From assembly GCA_016212965.1 (NCBI GenBank), contig JACRDA010000328.1, positions 1 to 48,942 of the forward strand: a stretch of DNA of 48,942 bases, in the 5' to 3' direction. This document shows positions 8,925-16,459 of this stretch, piece after piece (the first letter of the stretch is position 1; each line of letters starts with the position of its first letter). The notes beneath the pieces are model-generated. The model did no database searches and was not told where the DNA came from. It saw nothing but the letters and a program-made list of their open reading frames with translations. Source of the DNA: Myxococcales bacterium. GTDB taxonomy: Bacteria > Myxococcota_A > Polyangia > Polyangiales > Polyangiaceae. Position numbers and translations under genes: made by a program.

Positions 8925-9797
8925 ATGCGCTTCATCGTCAGTACCTGGAACTGCTTCGGCGCGGCCCAGACCGCGCGTGCCTGGCTGCGCTGGAAGGGAT
9001 CGCCCGACGCCCACCGCTTCACGATCCCCGAGGTGGTGCGCGCCGTCGAGCGGCCCGACATCCTGTGCATGCAGGAGATCTACGTGAGCGACGCCGAGCT
9101 CTTCTTCGACCGGCTCAGCCACGACCACAAGACGCGCGACCCCAACCACTCGACCCTGTGGCCGCTCACCTTCGGCGGCTCCGGGCTCGGCCTCGCCTCG
9201 CGCTTCGAGATCGCGACCGAGCGCGTGCACGCGTTCTCGCGACCCCAGCTCGGGACCGAGCGCTTCGGTCGCAAGGGCATGCTGCATGCGCGGCTGCGCA
9301 TGCCCGCCGCCGACGGCGCCGAGCTCGACCTCGTCACGACGCACATGCAGTCGGGCTACGGCCGCCGACCCGAGCGGGTGCGCGGCCGGCAGCTCGCGGA
9401 GCTGCGCCGGCTCGTCGACGAAGTGGGCTCGCCCGAGCGCGCGTTCATCGTGTGCGGCGACCTCAACATCGACGGCCTGTCGCACGCGCGTGCCGCCGGT
9501 GAGTACGCGGCGCTCGCCGCGGCGCTCTCCGACTTCGTGGACCTCGGGGCGCCCGAGGACCGGCCCACCTTCCACCCCGATCCGGTCGTGAACCCGCTCG
9601 CCCACCGCTACGAGAAAGGCAGCCCGCACCAGCGCATCGACTACGTGTTCTTCCGTGCGCCGGCGACCCGGCTCGTGCGCGCCGAGGGGTGCCGGCGCGT
9701 GCTCGACCAGCCGTTCCACCACGCCGAGCGCGGCCCGACCTTCGCGTCGGACCACTTCGCGCTCGAGGCGACCTTCGAGGTCGGCACGCGGCACTGA
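8925..9797 (+). CDS. Endonuclease/exonuclease/phosphatase-fold protein, sphingomyelinase-like
   Basis: A 290-aa metal-dependent phosphodiesterase of the EEP superfamily. The conserved set is complete: Asn9 (TWNCF), Glu51 (MQEIY), His140 (TTHMQ), Asp179 and Asn181 (GDLNID), and Asp276-His277 (SDHFA). The pattern of short motifs fits neutral sphingomyelinase-like proteins better than DNA-repair nucleases, so a phospholipid or sphingolipid head group is a plausible substrate. Some myxobacteria do make sphingolipids. No signal peptide is seen, so the protein appears cytoplasmic. It converges with the GtrA gene, 17 bp apart. Confidence 0.82.
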   Translation: MRFIVSTWNCFGAAQTARAWLRWKGSPDAHRFTIPEVVRAVERPDILCMQEIYVSDAELFFDRLSHDHKTRDPNHSTLWPLTFGGSGLGLASRFEIATERVHAFSRPQLGTERFGRKGMLHARLRMPAADGAELDLVTTHMQSGYGRRPERVRGRQLAELRRLVDEVGSPERAFIVCGDLNIDGLSHARAAGEYAALAAALSDFVDLGAPEDRPTFHPDPVVNPLAHRYEKGSPHQRIDYVFFRAPATRLVRAEGCRRVLDQPFHHAERGPTFASDHFALEATFEVGTRH

Positions 9798-9814
9798 GAG
9801 CGTGAGCCGCGCGC

Positions 9815-10345
9815 TCAGGCCGCCCCGGCGAGTCCCGCGCCCGTCGGCCCCGGCGCCGGCGTGCGGAACACGCGCTTCCACATCGGGTAGCTCCAGCCGA
9901 GGAACACGGTGGCGGACACGACGGCACGGAGCGCGACCGCGCCCCCCGCCCCGAGCGGCAGCCGCGCTGCGCCGAAGTCGTAGACGAGGCCGTTCAGGCC
10001 GAGCGTGACGAGCTCGACGAGGCAGAACCAGAAGAGCTGGCGCCGCAGCGACCCGTGCCGCGCGCGGAAGGCGAAGTGGCGGTTGCCCACGAACTGCACG
10101 ACGGCGCCCGCGAGCAGGGCCGGGACGTTCGCGACGCGCGCCCCGACGCCGAAGAGCCCCACGAGCACCGCGAGCACGCCGAGGTCCGTCAGCGTCGCCG
10201 CGGCACCGGCGAGCGCGGAGCGCGCGAAGCGTGCGCCGCGACGTGCGAGCCGGCGGAGCGCGTGGCGCGCCGCGGGTAGGTGGGCGTCGTGCCGGGCGGA
10301 GCCCTGGCGCGCAAGGGACGAGGAGGGTTGGGTCGTCGATTCCAT
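9815..10345 (-). CDS. GtrA-family small membrane protein
   Basis: A 176-aa protein with four hydrophobic segments (about 43-67, 73-88, 103-122, 133-153) and the GtrA hallmark Gly-Asn-Arg-x-Phe-x-Phe (VGNRHFAFRAR). GtrA proteins are proposed to flip or bind polyprenyl-linked sugars for cell-surface polysaccharide. The ATG at 10345 (MESTTQPSS) gives the normal family length; the open frame extends far upstream but as Arg-rich nonsense. A second GtrA domain occurs in the window, fused to a phosphotransferase at 44201-45502. Confidence 0.85.
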   Translation of the reverse strand: MESTTQPSSSLARQGSARHDAHLPAARHALRRLARRGARFARSALAGAAATLTDLGVLAVLVGLFGVGARVANVPALLAGAVVQFVGNRHFAFRARHGSLRRQLFWFCLVELVTLGLNGLVYDFGAARLPLGAGGAVALRAVVSATVFLGWSYPMWKRVFRTPAPGPTGAGLAGAA

Positions 10346-10534
10346 GACATCCGTGAGCAGAGCAAGCGCCCTGCCAGCCCGCGGGCGTGCGACCGGGCGG
10401 CGGCGTGGGGTCCTGCGACGGCTTTTGGACGGCGAGCGCGTCGGCCCGTTCGCGCTCGCCGCGTCGGCTTCGCGGCGCGAGGGGGCGCGGCGTCGGGGTC
10501 GTGCTACACGCTCGCGCGGGGACCGCGCCCTTCG

Positions 10535-11524
10535 ATGCCTACCGATCTGCCGCCGAACTACGTGCCCGGGGCCCCCCGCGCGCCCGTCGTTGCCGAGGAC
10601 GCGCCCGACAGCGCGCCCGACAGCGGCTCCGCGCCGCCCCCGGCGCCGGGGCGCCAGCGCCTGCTCCTGCCCCTCGGCCTCTTTCTCGCGACGCTGTTCT
10701 CGGTCTTCCTCATGGGCTCGATCTACGAGACCCCGGCCGACGCGCCCGAGGTCGTCGGCGGGTGGCTCGAGCAGCTCAGGCTGCTGCCGAGCGGCTGGCC
10801 CTTCGCCGTGCCGCTCATGGCGATCCTCGTCACGCACGAGCTCGGCCACTACGTCGCCGCCCGCATCCACCGCGTGCCCGCGTCGCTGCCGTACTTCATC
10901 CCGCTGCCGAAGCTCTCGCCCTTCGGCACCATGGGGGCGGTCATCTCGATGCCCACGCGCATCAAGTCGCGCAACGCCCTGCTCGACATCGGCGCGGCGG
11001 GGCCGCTCGCGGGCCTCGTCGTCGCGATCCCCGTCCTCGTCATCGGGCTCCTGCAGTCCGAGGTGAAGGCGGTCTCGAGCCCGAGCCTGCAAGAGGGCCA
11101 GTGCCTGCTCTACATGCTCCTCAAGCTCCTGGTCGTCGGGCCGATCCCCGAGGGGAGCGACGTGTACCTGTCGTCGACGGCGTTCGCCGGGTGGGCGGGC
11201 CTGCTCGTGACGTCGCTGAACCTCATCCCGATAGGCCAGCTCGACGGCGGCCACATCGGCTACGCGCTCTTCGGCGCGCGCCACGAGCGCGTCGGGCGCG
11301 TCCTGCACTACTCGCTGCCGCTCGTCTACCTCTACAACCTGCTCGTCTACCGCTCCTTCGAGGTCGGCCTCGTGTGGGTCGTGTGGTTCGTCCTGCTCAT
11401 GCTGGTGCGGCGCCACCCGCCGACCGAGCCGGGCGAGCTGTCGAAGGGGCGGCGCGCCGTCGCCGTGCTCTGCCTCGTGCTCTTCGTGCTGCTCTTCATG
11501 CCGACGCCGATGCGGCTCAATTGA
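10535..11524 (+). CDS. Site-2-protease-like M50 zinc metallopeptidase
   Basis: A 329-aa intramembrane protease of the S2P family. The zinc-binding helix is THELGHYVAAR (His101, Glu102, His105). The third ligand is Asp237 in NLIPIGQLDGGH. There is a Pro-rich cytoplasmic N-tail (about 1-42), then membrane segments at about 43-61, 90-108, 150-172, 212-235, 262-275, 280-292 and 308-325. The order and the LDGGH motif resemble the EGY/plant-plastid type and bacterial S2P without a PDZ domain. Such enzymes cut membrane-bound regulators. No anti-sigma partner is adjacent. Confidence 0.9.
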   Translation: MPTDLPPNYVPGAPRAPVVAEDAPDSAPDSGSAPPPAPGRQRLLLPLGLFLATLFSVFLMGSIYETPADAPEVVGGWLEQLRLLPSGWPFAVPLMAILVTHELGHYVAARIHRVPASLPYFIPLPKLSPFGTMGAVISMPTRIKSRNALLDIGAAGPLAGLVVAIPVLVIGLLQSEVKAVSSPSLQEGQCLLYMLLKLLVVGPIPEGSDVYLSSTAFAGWAGLLVTSLNLIPIGQLDGGHIGYALFGARHERVGRVLHYSLPLVYLYNLLVYRSFEVGLVWVVWFVLLMLVRRHPPTEPGELSKGRRAVAVLCLVLFVLLFMPTPMRLN

Positions 11525-11527
11525 GAA

Positions 11528-11565
11528 GGGGCAATGGGCAAGGGGTTCGGGGCTTGGGGCTTGGG
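11528..11565 (+). repeat. Heptamer array GGGGCAA (left of S23-like gene)
   Basis: G-runs end at 11531, 11538, 11545, 11552, 11559 and 11565, a 7-base period. Units read GGGGCAA, TGGGCAA, GGGGTTC, GGGGCTT, GGGGCTT. The same unit occurs in opposite orientation at 12091-12125, beyond the broken four-helix-bundle gene. Confidence 0.75.
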
Positions 11566-11640
11566 CTCGGCCGTGAACGGGCCACACGCGGCTCGGCCGT
11601 GAACGAGCCACGCGCGGGTGGCCGTGAACCGGCCAGCCGT
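11564..11640 (+). repeat. Three tandem 25-26-bp repeats with GGCC dyads
   Basis: Three copies start at about 11564, 11590 and 11615. Each contains GGCCGTGAAC followed by GGCC or AGCC; the third contains the inverted repeat TGGCC-N7-GGCCA. They lie between the protease stop and the S23-like pseudogene. Function unknown; each copy could form a small hairpin or bind a protein dimer. Confidence 0.7.
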
Positions 11641-11644
11641 GCAG

Positions 11645-12018
11645 CTACCTTCGTCCGAGCGAGCGGACCAGGCCAGGGAGCATGCGCTCGACTTCGCGGC
11701 AACGCTCCAGCAGGTCGCGCGCTGGGTCCTGCGTCAGGTAGGCCAGGCGCTCGGCGAGGAGCAACTGGGTCTCGAGCTCACCACCCGAGCCGGCGGCGAT
11801 GCCGAGAAAGCGCAGGAAGTCGGCCGTCGAGGGGCGCTTGTGGCCCTCGGCGATGTTGTACGGGACCGAGCGGGCGGTTTGCGCAGCTCTGCGGTCAGAC
11901 CGAAGCGCTCCTCGGCGGCGAACCTCCGCGTGGCGGCGTAGACCGCGGTGCACAGATCAAGCGCCTTCTGCCACACGACCAGGTCCTTGAACGACTTGAT
12001 CGCCTTGTCGGCCGCCAT
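11645..12018 (-). pseudogene. Four-helix-bundle (S23 / 23S rRNA intervening-sequence-like) protein, frameshifted
   Basis: Two frames together make one S23-type protein of about 124 aa. The first part is IKSFKDLVVWQKALDLC through FGLTAELR. The second, in another frame, is ARSVPYNIAEG through FLRFLGIAAGSGGELETQLLLAERLAYL. The break falls at a short A-run (TTT at 11878-11880 on the plus strand), and adding one A restores the family motif LRKTARSVPYNIAEG. A good ribosome site (AAGGAG) stands 6 nt before the ATG at 12018. The break is either a real single-base deletion or a sequencing error. Family members are 110-130 aa helical bundles, some related to the Avd accessory protein of retroelements. 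The gene sits between inverted heptamer arrays. Confidence 0.8.
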
Positions 12019-12087
12019 CGCAGGCTCCTTGCCGGTGTCGAGCTCGAGCAAGTCTTCCAGATCACCAGGCAGGCCTGCGACCGGAAT

Positions 12088-12127
12088 CCCTTGCCCCTTG
12101 CGCCTTGCCCCTTACCCCTTGCCCTTG
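12088..12127 (-). repeat. Heptamer array GGGGCAA in reverse (right of S23-like gene)
   Basis: On the plus strand the units are TTGCCCC, TTGCGCC, TTGCCCC, TTACCCC and TTGCCCT (12091-12125), the reverse complement of the unit at 11528-11565. The two arrays thus form inverted flanks, about 520 bp apart, around the S23-like gene. Confidence 0.75.
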
Positions 12128-12208
12128 GCGCCCGGCGTCGTACGCTCCGGCGCGACAGGCGCGACAGGCGCGGCGACCGGCGGCCCGGCGGCCGCGGAGG
12201 AGACTCGC

Positions 12209-12910
12209 ATGGTCCAGCACTGGCTCTTCGGCGATCCTGGCGACGACAAGGACGTACGCTGCAAGCGGCTCATCGAGCGCTGCGGCTACGGCGCAGCCGC
12301 GCTCACCATCCTGCCCATCCCGGGCAGCGAGATCATCGCCGTCATGCCCCTGCACGTCGGCATGGTGGTCGGCATCGCCGATCTGCACGGCGTCGAGCTG
12401 TCGCGCTCCTCGGCCACCGAGCTCGTCCTCAAGATCGGCGCGACCGTCGGCCTCTCGCTCGTCGGCAGCCGCGTGGCGATGACGGCCGGCAAGATCCTCC
12501 TGCCGGGGCTCGGCGGCATCATCGCGGCGCCGTTCATGTACGCCTCCACGCTCGCCATCGGGGCCGTGGCGCGCGCGTACTTCAAGGGCGGCGGCGAGCT
12601 CGTCGAGAGCGAGATGCGCGCCGTGTACGAGGACACGGTCAAGCGCGCCAAGGAGACCTTCGACCCGCGCCGCGCCAAGAGCGAGGAGGCGCAGGCCGTG
12701 GCGCGCGAGGCCGCGGCCGAGGCCGAGAAGGCGCCCGCCGCCGCGGGGGCGGCCGCTGCGCCCGCCGCCGCGCCCGAGCCGGCGCGCGGCTCGGCCTCCG
12801 TCGACGAGCTCGGGGAGCGGCTCGGCAAGCTCGAGATGCTGCGCGCGCGGGGGGCCATCAGCGACGCCGACTACGAGCGGCGCAAGGCAGAGATCCTCGA
12901 CGAGATCTGA
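12209..12910 (+). CDS. DUF697-like membrane protein with C-terminal SHOCT motif
   Basis: A 233-aa protein. Residues about 20-130 match the DUF697/YcjF-type pattern: GYGAAALTILPIPGSEIIAVMPLH, then a hydrophobic stretch (LVLKIGATVGLSLVGSR) and a Gly-rich segment LPGLGGIIAAPF. An Ala/Glu-rich linker (about 150-195) leads to a SHOCT-like helix pair (LGKLEMLRARGAISDADYERRKAEIL). SHOCT motifs are short oligomerisation motifs often found at the ends of membrane proteins. GGAGG about 9 nt upstream supports ATG 12209. It is followed 41 bp later by the propeller-like gene, perhaps in one operon. Role unknown. Confidence 0.75.
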   Translation: MVQHWLFGDPGDDKDVRCKRLIERCGYGAAALTILPIPGSEIIAVMPLHVGMVVGIADLHGVELSRSSATELVLKIGATVGLSLVGSRVAMTAGKILLPGLGGIIAAPFMYASTLAIGAVARAYFKGGGELVESEMRAVYEDTVKRAKETFDPRRAKSEEAQAVAREAAAEAEKAPAAAGAAAAPAAAPEPARGSASVDELGERLGKLEMLRARGAISDADYERRKAEILDEI

Positions 12911-12951
12911 GCTCCCGGCGCGCTGTGCCGGGGCTCCGAGCGGAGGCCGAC

Positions 12952-13410
12952 GTGACTGCTCCCAAGACCCGTGACCGATCCCTTCTCATCATCGCGCTCC
13001 ACGGCAAGGTGGCGGCGCTCGACGCCGAGACCGGCGAGGTGCGCTGGAAGAACGGCCTCACGGCCGGAGGCTACGGCGAGGTCGAGATCGCGTTCCTCGA
13101 GGACGCGCTCGTGGTCTCGGCCTTCGGTGCGCGGCTGTTCTGCCTCGACTACCTGACGGGCGCCGAGCGCTGGGCCGTCGACACGACGAGCGCCGGCCAC
13201 GCGTCCATCATCGTCGAGGCGGGGCGCATCTTCGTCGCCAAGGCGGGCGTGGTCGACTGCTTCGACCTCGCGGGCAACCGCCTGTGGTCGCAGCTATTGA
13301 CCGGCATCGGCGCCGGCCACGCGGCGCTCGGCTTCCACGGCAACCTCCGCCACGCGCGCGGCGAGGCGCACGCCGCGCCGGCGGCCGGTGGCGAGCCCCC
13401 GCGCGGCTGA
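12952..13410 (+). CDS. PQQ-like beta-propeller repeat protein (short)
   Basis: A 152-aa protein with about three PQQ/outer-membrane-assembly-style repeats: GKVAALDAETGEVRWKN, ARLFCLDYLTGAERWAV and GVVDCFDLAGNRLWSQ, each ending in the typical aromatic W. Complete propellers need six to eight blades, so this is a half-propeller that would have to oligomerise or act as a scaffold piece. There is no signal peptide. GGAGG 5 nt upstream supports GTG 12952. The C-terminal Ala/Arg-rich tail looks unfolded. Confidence 0.72.
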   Translation: MTAPKTRDRSLLIIALHGKVAALDAETGEVRWKNGLTAGGYGEVEIAFLEDALVVSAFGARLFCLDYLTGAERWAVDTTSAGHASIIVEAGRIFVAKAGVVDCFDLAGNRLWSQLLTGIGAGHAALGFHGNLRHARGEAHAAPAAGGEPPRG

Positions 13411-13433
13411 GCGCGTCCGGGCGCCCATCGCCG

Positions 13434-13475
13434 ATGGCCCCTGGCCAATGGCCGACGGCCAACGGCCAGCGGCCT
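13434..13475 (+). repeat. Six-unit heptamer array (NYGGCCN)
   Basis: Six consecutive 7-mers: ATGGCCC, CTGGCCA, ATGGCCG, ACGGCCA, ACGGCCA, GCGGCCT. It fills the convergent gap between the propeller gene and the small lipoprotein gene. The unit length is the same as in the other arrays but the sequence differs. Confidence 0.7.
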
Positions 13476-13478
13476 CCC

Positions 13479-13781
13479 TCACGGCACCGCCTCGCAGACG
13501 CGGTCGATGCAGGCGGCGGAGACCTCGGCGCACGGCTCGCACTGCTTGTTGCAGCTCGGCTTGCCGCGGTCCTCGAGGTACTGGGCGTAGTCGGCCACGT
13601 TGATGGCCGACGACTCGCACGCGCAATCGCACGGGTCGCCGACCAGCACGACCTGGCACTCCATGGCGGAGGAGCAGCTCCGGCTGTAGTCGTCGGCGTC
13701 GAGGTAGGTGCAGCCGAGGACGAGCGCGGGGGCGAGCGCCGCCGCGCCCCACGCGAGACCGATGACGAGTCTGGAGAGCAT
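13479..13781 (-). CDS. Small Cys-rich lipoprotein, paralogue A
   Basis: A 100-aa predicted lipoprotein. The signal peptide ends in a lipobox ALVLGC (Cys about 24). The mature part has ten further Cys in the order DYSRSC, SAMEC, CDCAC, PSC, KQCEPC, AAC, RVC. The paralogue at 22965-23270 keeps all ten, plus LDA(D/N)DY, SAINVADY, the DRG turn and the VCEAVP end. An even Cys count in an exported protein suggests five disulfides. TAGGCT lies exactly 6 nt before the ATG. Function unknown; small lipoproteins of this pattern are common in myxobacteria. Confidence 0.82.
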   Translation of the reverse strand: MLSRLVIGLAWGAAALAPALVLGCTYLDADDYSRSCSSAMECQVVLVGDPCDCACESSAINVADYAQYLEDRGKPSCNKQCEPCAEVSAACIDRVCEAVP

Positions 13782-13787
13782 GCGCGG

Positions 13788-13793
13788 AGCCTA
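13788..13793 (-). promoter_or_regulatory. -10-like TAGGCT, 6 nt before lipoprotein A
   Basis: TGG-TAGGCT-N6-ATG: extended -10 plus leaderless spacing. Confidence 0.5.
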
Positions 13794-13874
13794 CCACTAC
13801 CCGCGCACTGCCGACGCGGTGCCTCGTGGCCCCTCGAGCCGCTCGCCGAGCAGGGCGACGTGGGAGCGTTCGCC

Positions 13875-14201
13875 TCACTGCCCACACGGTGTGGGCGTCG
13901 CGAATGGCGCCGGCGCGGAAGCGCACGTCGCCGAGCGGTCGCGCGCGGAGAAGGCGACGCAGCCGATGCCCGGCACCATCCAGTCGAGCGTCGACGGGTC
14001 GAGCGGCTCGCGCTCGTCGTACACGCCCGCACGGCCGGGCGTGGCGACGCCGGTCACGAGGCTCCCGTCGATGCGCACGCAGACGGCGACCGGCGCGGGC
14101 AAGCCGTCCGCCGCGCCGCGTGCGGTCGTGGCCTCGCATCCGGCCGCGGCGAGCAGGCAGGTAGCCGTGGCGTACGACGCCCAGACGACGAGGGCCCTCA
14201 C
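13875..14201 (-). CDS. Small predicted lipoprotein
   Basis: A 108-aa protein starting at GTG, with a signal peptide and lipobox LLAAAGC (Cys about 22). The mature part contains three more Cys and ends PTPCGQ. There are no known domains. The GTG start is supported by TACGGT exactly 6 nt upstream; the open frame extends further upstream only as Arg-rich sequence. It lies head-to-tail with lipoprotein A (93 bp apart). Confidence 0.65.
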   Translation of the reverse strand: MRALVVWASYATATCLLAAAGCEATTARGAADGLPAPVAVCVRIDGSLVTGVATPGRAGVYDEREPLDPSTLDWMVPGIGCVAFSARDRSATCASAPAPFATPTPCGQ

Positions 14202-14207
14202 GCGGCC

Positions 14208-14213
14208 ACCGTA
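14208..14213 (-). promoter_or_regulatory. -10-like TACGGT, 6 nt before GTG 14201
   Basis: TACGGT-N6-GTG; it decides the start of the small lipoprotein gene. Confidence 0.45.
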
Positions 14214-14410
14214 GCGCGTCTGGTCGTTCGAGGTCACGCGACGTCGCGCCAGCGCATCAGGCTCCAAGAACTCGCGCCAAGCGTGCGGCCAACTGGCAGA
14301 ATGCAGCCCATGCGCAACCGGGGAGTCGCAAGGCCGGCAGGAGCGGGCGCGACTGCGCGCGCACTCGAGCCGCAAGGGTCCGGGGGCGCGGAGTGGGGCC
14401 GCGCGCGAGC

Positions 14411-15799
14411 ATGAGCGACGTGGCGGTTCGGCTCTGCTGGCCCTTCCGCGAGGAGCGCGCGCGGCTCGCGGAGCGCTTCGAGCAGACCCTGGCGGCCCTG
14501 CGCCCGCTCGGCCTGCGCACGTTTCGCGAGGGGCCCCGCGAGCTCGACCCCCGTCGGCGCTTCGAGCTTCCGCCGAGCGCGGCGACGACGGAGATCGAGC
14601 TCACGGCCTTCGAGCGCGGCCGGCCTCGCGGCGTCGTGCGCGCCGAGCTGCTGCTGCGCCCGCCGCGCAACCCGAGCCTCGTGAACACGCTGCGCGTGGA
14701 GCACGCGCTCCCGGCGCGCCCGGCGCAGACGGTCGCCCTCGTGCGCGAGCTCGTGACGGCGTGGGCGCCCCTGTCGGGGGCGTGCGGCACGCGCTCGTTC
14801 CCGCCGGCTCCCGGGCCCGACGGCGCGCCCGTCGTCGGCTGGCTCACGTTCCTCGCCGCGGTCTACGGGTCGGTGCCGTCGTGGCTCGCGACCACCGAGA
14901 TCGCCGGTCGCGGCACGCTCTGCGAGGCGCCGTGCAGAGGTGGCTTCGATCCGAAGATCGCCGTTCACACCTGGGCCGTCGGGCGCGTGCGCGAGGCGCT
15001 CGAGGAGGCGCGACTGCTCCGCCCCCTCGCCGACCTGCACCAGCACGACCTCGGCTGGCAGGACGACGACTGGCGCCTCGGCTCCTCGCGCCCCATCTGG
15101 CACCCCACGCCGCAGCCCGTGCGCCCGCGGACGGAGCGCACGCCGACGGGCCGGCCCGAGGCGAGGGCTGCGCCCGAGGTCGCGACGGCCGTGACCACGG
15201 TCCCGATCGTCCCACCGCCGGCCTTCGCGCCGCCGATGGTCGCCCCTCCGATCGTCGCACCGCCGGCCTTCGCGCGGCCGCCCGCCGCCGAGCCGGCCGC
15301 TCTGGGTGGGTTGCGGCCGATGTCGCCCGAGTGGCTCGCCGCGCTCAACGCGTCCAATGCCGACCCGAACGCCACGGCCCCCGTCAACGCCGCCCACGCG
15401 GCGCGACCGGCGACTCCTTTTCGAGCGGGCTCGGCTGCGGCGCAGCGGCCGCCCGCCGCGCAACCACCGGCCGCGGTGGGCGGGGCCGACGCCGGGACGA
15501 GAGGCCGCGGCCGCACGCTCGAGATGCCGGTGCAGCACGCGCCGCAGCCCACAGCCCGCCCGGCGGTGGCCGGAGTCGCCACGGATGTCGAGCGCTATGC
15601 CGAGCTCTGCGTCGCCTGCGAGGGCGCCGTCGCGGGCCCGGCGCTGCGGGAGATCCACGCCCGCTACGGCATCGACTCGGCCGAGCAGCGCGCCCGGCTC
15701 GACGCCCACTGGCGGTCGTTGCTGAGCGGCGACGCGCTCACCGCGGAGCGTTTCCACGCCGCGATCGCGCGCGCGCGCCAGCGCCCGACCCGCGGCTGA
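14411..15799 (+). CDS. Immunity-52-like domain protein with Pro-rich linker and helical C-terminus
   Basis: A 462-aa cytoplasmic protein in three parts. Residues 1-205 resemble the Imm52 type of immunity protein: RLCWPFREERARLAERFEQTL, then VGWLTFLAAVYGSVP, then a GTL strand and a final helix WAVGRVREALEEARLLRPL. Residues about 225-395 are a low-complexity Pro/Ala linker with repeats of the VAPP(I/A) kind. Residues about 396-460 form a compact helical domain (YAELCVACEG, IHARYGIDSAEQRARLDAHWRSLL) of a type seen in myxobacterial secretion-linked proteins. It points toward the VgrG cassette and converges with its last gene, so a protective or adaptor role is plausible but unproven. ATG 14411 was chosen because it begins the folded part. 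Confidence 0.6.
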   Translation: MSDVAVRLCWPFREERARLAERFEQTLAALRPLGLRTFREGPRELDPRRRFELPPSAATTEIELTAFERGRPRGVVRAELLLRPPRNPSLVNTLRVEHALPARPAQTVALVRELVTAWAPLSGACGTRSFPPAPGPDGAPVVGWLTFLAAVYGSVPSWLATTEIAGRGTLCEAPCRGGFDPKIAVHTWAVGRVREALEEARLLRPLADLHQHDLGWQDDDWRLGSSRPIWHPTPQPVRPRTERTPTGRPEARAAPEVATAVTTVPIVPPPAFAPPMVAPPIVAPPAFARPPAAEPAALGGLRPMSPEWLAALNASNADPNATAPVNAAHAARPATPFRAGSAAAQRPPAAQPPAAVGGADAGTRGRGRTLEMPVQHAPQPTARPAVAGVATDVERYAELCVACEGAVAGPALREIHARYGIDSAEQRARLDAHWRSLLSGDALTAERFHAAIARARQRPTRG

Positions 15800-15831
15800 C
15801 GGAGGCGCCCGAAGCGCTCGGCGCCCGTCAG
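15796..15831. terminator. Hairpin overlapping both stops of convergent genes
   Basis: CTGACG-GA-GGCGCC (15796-15809), a 10-nt loop, then GGCGCC-CGTCAG (15820-15831). This is a 12-bp stem with a 2-nt bulge. It covers the stop codons of the 14411 and 15828 genes and probably serves both. Confidence 0.55.
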
Positions 15832-16457
15832 GAGCCGTGCTCCGAGACGAGCCGCTCCCGTGTCGCGTCGTCGGGGGCGCCGCTCTCGTCGAGGCCCATG
15901 CGCCGCTGGAAGTTGCGCAGGGCCTCGGCGAGGTGCTCCTCGGTGACGAGCCCGCCGTCCTCGGGCAAGTAGTGCAGGTTGACGAGCCGCTGCCGGACGC
16001 CGGCGCCGGTGTCGACCGGATCGAGGTGCGCGAGGCGCAGCAGATACGTGTCCGGCGAGTCCTCCACGCGGAGCGAGACCGATGGCTGGGTCGGGCGCAC
16101 CGCGAGCGCGACCTTGCCGTCGCCGTCCGTCGTCCCCGCCTCCTCGCCGTCGACCCAGTAGCGCTTGTTGGCGAGGGGGCGGCCGTCCGAGCCGGTGAGT
16201 GCGAGCTCGATCTTCACGGTCGGCAGCCGCACCGAGAACGCGTTCGTTCCCCCGACGGTCAGGGAGCTCCGGCTCGGCCGCGACTCCGGGACGTAGAGGA
16301 TGTCGCCTGCGGCCAGTACCTCCGGGTTCGGCCGGCGCCGGCGCAGCTCCGCGTTGCGCTCGTGTTGCCAGACGGCCCGCGCGTCGAACCCGCGCCGGGC
16401 GGCGATGCGCGTGAGGTAGTCTCCGGGACGAACCACGTAGGGGATCATGGTGCTCAT
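15828..16457 (-). CDS. LysM and peptidoglycan-binding-domain protein of the VgrG cassette
   Basis: A 209-aa protein without a signal peptide. Residues 5-57 are LysM-like (YVVRPGDYLTRIAARRGF, then GDILYVPE). A central beta-rich region (about 65-140) contains a GxxGxxxTD(G)DG turn like that of Ig/carboxypeptidase-regulatory folds. The C-terminus (about 165-205) is a peptidoglycan-binding helix bundle (LAEALRNFQRRMGLDESGAPDDATRERL). The ATG lies 2 nt after the stop of the metalloprotease gene, so the two are translated together. Both wall-binding modules fit a cargo or accessory that works in the periplasm of a target cell after VgrG-dependent delivery. It could instead be a chaperone or immunity protein; this is inference from context. 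Confidence 0.8.
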   Translation of the reverse strand: MSTMIPYVVRPGDYLTRIAARRGFDARAVWQHERNAELRRRRPNPEVLAAGDILYVPESRPSRSSLTVGGTNAFSVRLPTVKIELALTGSDGRPLANKRYWVDGEEAGTTDGDGKVALAVRPTQPSVSLRVEDSPDTYLLRLAHLDPVDTGAGVRQRLVNLHYLPEDGGLVTEEHLAEALRNFQRRMGLDESGAPDDATRERLVSEHGS

Positions 16458-16459
16458 GG

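Noticed and set aside
11564..11640. Small CRISPR
   Set aside because: Repeats are contiguous and there are no spacers or cas genes.
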